64,000 nucleotides of DNA, from positions 372,001 through 436,000 of the forward strand of contig NZ_SMFY01000001.1 of NCBI RefSeq assembly GCF_004339465.1, read 5' to 3'. The notes beneath the pieces were generated by a model. It was not told the origin of the DNA, ran no database searches, and was given only the letters and a program-made list of their open reading frames with translations. The number at the start of each line of letters is the position of its first letter. The first letter of the stretch is position 1. Source of the DNA: Ancylobacter aquaticus (GTDB lineage: Bacteria; Pseudomonadota; Alphaproteobacteria; Rhizobiales; Xanthobacteraceae). Position numbers and translations under genes: made by a program. Positions 61,144-64,000 of the stretch are shown here, piece by piece.

Positions 61144-62094
61144 TCAGCGATGCCCGGCATTCAGGCGGTGCTCCGCCTGGCCGAGCTGGACGAGATGAAG
61201 GGCGATGACGGCGACATGGCCGGCCAGCATGGCCGACATGCCCTGCACATCATGGGGCGGGCTCAGCGTGTTGAGGTCGACCCCCACAAGATCGAGCCCC
61301 TTGAGCCCGTGCAGCAGGTCGAACACTTCCGCCACCGGCGGCCCGCCCCAGGTGGGGGTGGCGACACCAGGCGCGGCGGAGGGGTCGAAATAATCCATGT
61401 CGAAGGAAAGGTGTACCGGCCGGTTGCCGACCACCTCGCGCACCTCGGCGGCGATGGCCTCGGGCCCGCGCCGGCGGACCTCCTCGCCGGGGATGAGCCG
61501 GTAGCCGAGCGCGCGCGTGTGCTCATAGGCGCCGGCCACCAGCATCGTGCCGCGCGCGCCGATGTGGAAGGAGCGCTTGGTGTCGATCAGCCCTTCCTGC
61601 GCCGCGCGGGTGAAGGTGGTGCCGGTGTTGATGTCCTCGCCGGGATAGGCGTCGGTATGCGCGTCGATATGGATGAGCACCAGCTCGGGAAAGCGCCGGG
61701 CCAGCGCCCGCAGCACCGGGAGCGTCACCGTGCCGTCGCCGCCGACGCACAGCGGCACCGCGTCGGCCTGCACCACATCGAAGATGGCGGCTTCCATCGC
61801 CGCCATGGAGGGCCCGAGATCGGAGGCGACCACGTCGACATCGCCGAGATCGACCACCCGGCCGCCCGCGCGCGGGTCGACATCGGCCAGCGGGGGGTAG
61901 AACGGGCGAACCTCGCTCGACATGGCACGGAACGCGGCCGGCCCCTGGCGCGAGCCGATGCGGGTGGCGTTGGTGCCGCAGTCGAAGGGCAGGCCGATGA
62001 CGGCGATCTGCCCGGCGCTGGCCGAGGTGGCCTGGGGCACGCCGAGGAAGGTTCCCAGCCGCATACGTGGGGCCGTGGCCGCGTATTCCGTCAT
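61144..62094 (-). CDS. Arginase/agmatinase-family protein, one metal ligand replaced
   Basis: 316-residue ureohydrolase-fold protein. 'HIDAHTDAY' gives D144, H146 and D148, and 'LSFDMDYFDPSAAPGVATP' gives D232 and D234. The first ligand, normally His in GGDHS, is Gly121 here (VGGDGTVTLP), so one of the six metal ligands is missing. It could bind a single metal or a different one, or have another activity. The stop lies 12 bases before the Rieske start; the ATG overlaps livF (ATGA). Its neighbours suggest a guanidino or formamidino substrate. Confidence 0.85.
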   Translation of the reverse strand: MTEYAATAPRMRLGTFLGVPQATSASAGQIAVIGLPFDCGTNATRIGSRQGPAAFRAMSSEVRPFYPPLADVDPRAGGRVVDLGDVDVVASDLGPSMAAMEAAIFDVVQADAVPLCVGGDGTVTLPVLRALARRFPELVLIHIDAHTDAYPGEDINTGTTFTRAAQEGLIDTKRSFHIGARGTMLVAGAYEHTRALGYRLIPGEEVRRRGPEAIAAEVREVVGNRPVHLSFDMDYFDPSAAPGVATPTWGGPPVAEVFDLLHGLKGLDLVGVDLNTLSPPHDVQGMSAMLAGHVAVIALHLVQLGQAEHRLNAGHR

Positions 62095-62852
62095 GCATCT
62101 GCTCCAAGATAGAAAGACTTCACGCGCTCCGGGTCGATGTTCGCGCCGCTGTCCTCGTGAACGATGCGGCCCAGGCGCATGATGTAGACGTGGTCGGAAA
62201 GGCGCATCGCCTCGACGGCGTTCTGCTCCACCAGCAAGACCGTCATGCCCTGCTTGCGGATCTCCAGCACCGTGTCGAGGATGAGGTCGATCATCTGCGG
62301 GGCGAGCCCCATGGTGGGCTCGTCCATGATCAGCAGCGAGGGGCGCGACATCAGCCCGCGCGCGATCGCCAGCATCTGCTGCTCGCCTCCCGAAAGCGTG
62401 CCGGCCAGTTGCGCCATGCGCTCGCCAAGCCTTGGGAACAGCGCCACCATCCGTTCGAGATCGCTGGCGATATCCACAGCATCGTCGCGCGAATAGGCGC
62501 CGAGCATCAGGTTCTCGCGTACGCTCATGCCGGCGAAGACGCGGCGCCGCTCCGGCACATGGGCGATGCCGCGCGCCACCCGCAGATCCGGCGCCAGCGT
62601 GGTGATGTCCTCGCCGGCGAAGGTGATGTGCCCTGCCGAGAGCGGCAGCAGGCCGGACAGAGCCATCAGCGTGGTTGTCTTGCCCGCCCCGTTGGAGCCG
62701 ACCAGCGAGACGATGCGACCGGGCTCGACGGCGAGATCGACGCCGTCGACGGCGCGGATGCGGCCATAGGAAACGGCGAGGCCCGCGACCTTGAGCAGCG
62801 GTTCGACCGGCAGGGCATGGTCGGCATGCGAGGGGGCGCTCATCTCGATCAC
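62091..62852 (-). CDS. Liv-type ABC ATPase, LivF-like (right operon)
   Basis: 253-residue ATPase. Walker A is GSNGAGKTTT, the signature LSGGEQQMLAIARGL, and Walker B LLIMDEPTMGLAP, all typical of LivF. The GTG at 62852 overlaps the LivG stop (GTGA); an ATG three codons in is the alternative. Confidence 0.9.
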   Translation of the reverse strand: MIEMSAPSHADHALPVEPLLKVAGLAVSYGRIRAVDGVDLAVEPGRIVSLVGSNGAGKTTTLMALSGLLPLSAGHITFAGEDITTLAPDLRVARGIAHVPERRRVFAGMSVRENLMLGAYSRDDAVDIASDLERMVALFPRLGERMAQLAGTLSGGEQQMLAIARGLMSRPSLLIMDEPTMGLAPQMIDLILDTVLEIRKQGMTVLLVEQNAVEAMRLSDHVYIMRLGRIVHEDSGANIDPERVKSFYLGADA

Positions 62853-63631
62853 CTCGCCCTTCCGAGATAGGCGGCCTGCACCGCCGGATCAGCCAGCACC
62901 TCCTCCGGCGGTCCGTCGGCCAGCTTGCGGCCGTATTCCAGCACGGTGAGATGGTCGCAGAGGCTGCGCACCACCTGCATGTCGTGCTCGATCAGCAGCA
63001 CGGCGATTCCCTGCGCCCGCACGTGTCGGACCAGATCGGCAATCTCGGCCTTCTCCACCGCGTTCATGCCGGCCAGCGGCTCGTCGAGCAGCAGGAGCTT
63101 GGGCGAGGCGATCAGCGCGCGGGCGATCTCGACCCGGCGCTGGTGGCCATAGGAAAGCGTGGTGGCGATCCGGTCCGCCACTTCCGCCCCCAGCCCGACA
63201 AAGTCGAGAAGCTCATAGGCCCGCGCGATCATCGCCCGCTCCGCTTCGCGCGCCGAGCGACTGGAAAAGACCAGCGACAGCGCGTTGGCGGAAAAGCGCT
63301 GATGGGCGCCGACCAGCACGCTTTCCAGCACGGTCATGGCGCCGAACAGGCGGATGTTCTGGAAGGTGCGGGCGAGGCCGCGTCGGGCAAGGCGGTTGAC
63401 CCCGAGGCCGCCGATTTCCTCGCCGTCGAAGACCAGTTGGCCTTGCGTCGGGCGGATGAAGCCGGTGAGCACATTGAGCACCGTGGTCTTGCCGGCGCCG
63501 TTCGGTCCGATCAGCCCGTGAATGGCGTCGCGGGCGATGGCCATGTCGAGGCCGCCGACCGCTTCCAGCCCGCCAAAGCGCACGGTGAGGGTGCGAGCCT
63601 CCAGCAGCGGCGCGGGGGAGGGCGCTCTCAT
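62849..63631 (-). CDS. Liv-type ABC ATPase, LivG-like (right operon)
   Basis: 260-residue ATPase. Walker A is GPNGAGKTTVLN, the signature LSYGHQRRVEIARAL, and Walker B LLLLDEPLAGMN, with the LivG-specific 'GLARTFQNIRLFGAMTVLESV' and a C-terminal 'AAYLGR'. The ATG at 63631 overlaps the LivM stop (ATGA). A separate LivG here contrasts with the fused LivM-LivG of module 2. Confidence 0.9.
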   Translation of the reverse strand: MRAPSPAPLLEARTLTVRFGGLEAVGGLDMAIARDAIHGLIGPNGAGKTTVLNVLTGFIRPTQGQLVFDGEEIGGLGVNRLARRGLARTFQNIRLFGAMTVLESVLVGAHQRFSANALSLVFSSRSAREAERAMIARAYELLDFVGLGAEVADRIATTLSYGHQRRVEIARALIASPKLLLLDEPLAGMNAVEKAEIADLVRHVRAQGIAVLLIEHDMQVVRSLCDHLTVLEYGRKLADGPPEEVLADPAVQAAYLGRAR

Positions 63632-64000
63632 GCCGCCTCCTTCGCGCGTCCGGCGCGAGCTCCTGGTAGGGCTCCTGGCCGGGCTCCTGGCATCGTGAGG
63701 GCGACGCGGGCGCTGGCGGCCAGCCCCTGCGGGCGGAACACCATGAGCACGATGAGCACCACGCCGAGCAGGGCGAAGCGGGTTTCGGGGTAGGCCTGCA
63801 CGAAAGGTAGATCGAGCGCCAGCTGCAGGAAAACGATCCAGATCAGCGCCCCGACGAACGGCCCGACAAAAGTGCCGAGCCCGCCGAGAACGACGAGCAT
63901 CAGCAGAAGGATGTTCTCGAAAAGCGAGAAGTTCAGCGGGCTGATATATTGCTGGCTGTGGGCGTAGAACACGCCGACAAAGCCACCGACGAAGCCGCTG
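63628..64000 (-). CDS. Liv-type ABC permease, LivM-like (partial, N-terminus off window)
   Basis: Only the last 123 codons or so are visible; the start lies past 64000. 'ENILLLMLVVLGGLGTFVGPFVGALIWIVF' is the C-terminal LivM pattern. The last 40 residues include a low-complexity Ala/Gly/Pro tail. The LivH and binding-protein genes must lie further right. Confidence 0.88.
   Translation of the reverse strand, partial: SGFVGGFVGVFYAHSQQYISPLNFSLFENILLLMLVVLGGLGTFVGPFVGALIWIVFLQLALDLPFVQAYPETRFALLGVVLIVLMVFRPQGLAASARVALTMPGARPGALPGARAGRAKEAA

Noticed and set aside
1..64000. CRISPR arrays, tRNA genes, insertion sequences, prophage or integrase genes
   Set aside because: Looked for repeated spacers, cloverleaf patterns and transposase motifs on both strands and saw none.

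Overview
This is a GC-rich, gene-dense 64 kb chromosomal segment. The stretch-rich set of ABC importers for organic nitrogen, a choline-sulfate module, Rhizobiales-type intergenic palindromes and TctABC genes suggest an alphaproteobacterium of the order Hyphomicrobiales. A Xanthobacteraceae-like soil organism is my best guess from gene content only. No rRNA, tRNA, CRISPR array, transposase or integrase was seen.

Left part (1-22.4 kb): two separate amide-sensing modules lie on the minus strand. Module 1 (about 5.4 kb down to the left edge) is a leader, then an AmiC-like sensor, an AmiR-like ANTAR antiterminator, a branched-chain-amino-acid-type (Liv/Urt-type) binding protein, LivH and a LivM cut by the window edge. 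Module 2 (18.3 to 9.7 kb) is AmiC, AmiR, a leader, a nitrilase-fold amidase, a binding protein, LivH, a LivM-LivG fusion, LivF and a DUF1028 protein. Both leaders can be folded by eye into a hexaloop hairpin, then a second hairpin that shares an arm with an intrinsic terminator, which is the layout of ANTAR-controlled antitermination. Between them lies a choline-sulfate module (LysR regulator, choX, betC) and a small secreted protein. Divergent from module 2 is a NitT/TauT-type ABC transporter followed by an acetamidase/formamidase.

Middle part (22.4-39.6 kb): a signalling block of three overlapping genes (a GAF hybrid kinase with three receivers, CheR, and an HWE-type hybrid kinase), then a ferric-siderophore operon (TonB receptor, FhuC, FhuD, double-length FhuB, siderophore-interacting reductase, and an exporter-fold ABC transporter). 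A divergent AraC regulator and a beta-propeller protein follow.

Right part (39.7-64 kb): a TctCBA transporter with a TIM-barrel isomerase faces an amidohydrolase-amidase-TetR operon. Next come a GntR/FCD regulator and an Asp/Glu-racemase-fold enzyme, divergent from a Dpp-type ABC operon that ends in an Atz/Trz-type amidohydrolase and a GAF protein. Near-identical palindromes of the TAAGTG-NN-CACTTA type stand before the amidohydrolase operon and before the Dpp operon, so the GntR protein may control both. The last operon (minus, from beyond 64 kb to 56.5 kb) has LivM, LivG, LivF, an arginase-family protein lacking one canonical metal ligand, a Rieske oxygenase, a hydroxyacid dehydrogenase, an amidohydrolase and a gamma-glutamyltransferase without signal peptide; almost all its genes overlap by 4 bases.

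Taken together the window reads as a scavenging region for small amides, quaternary or guanidino/ureido nitrogen compounds and iron. Substrates of the individual transporters are inferred from neighbours and are not proven by the sequence.
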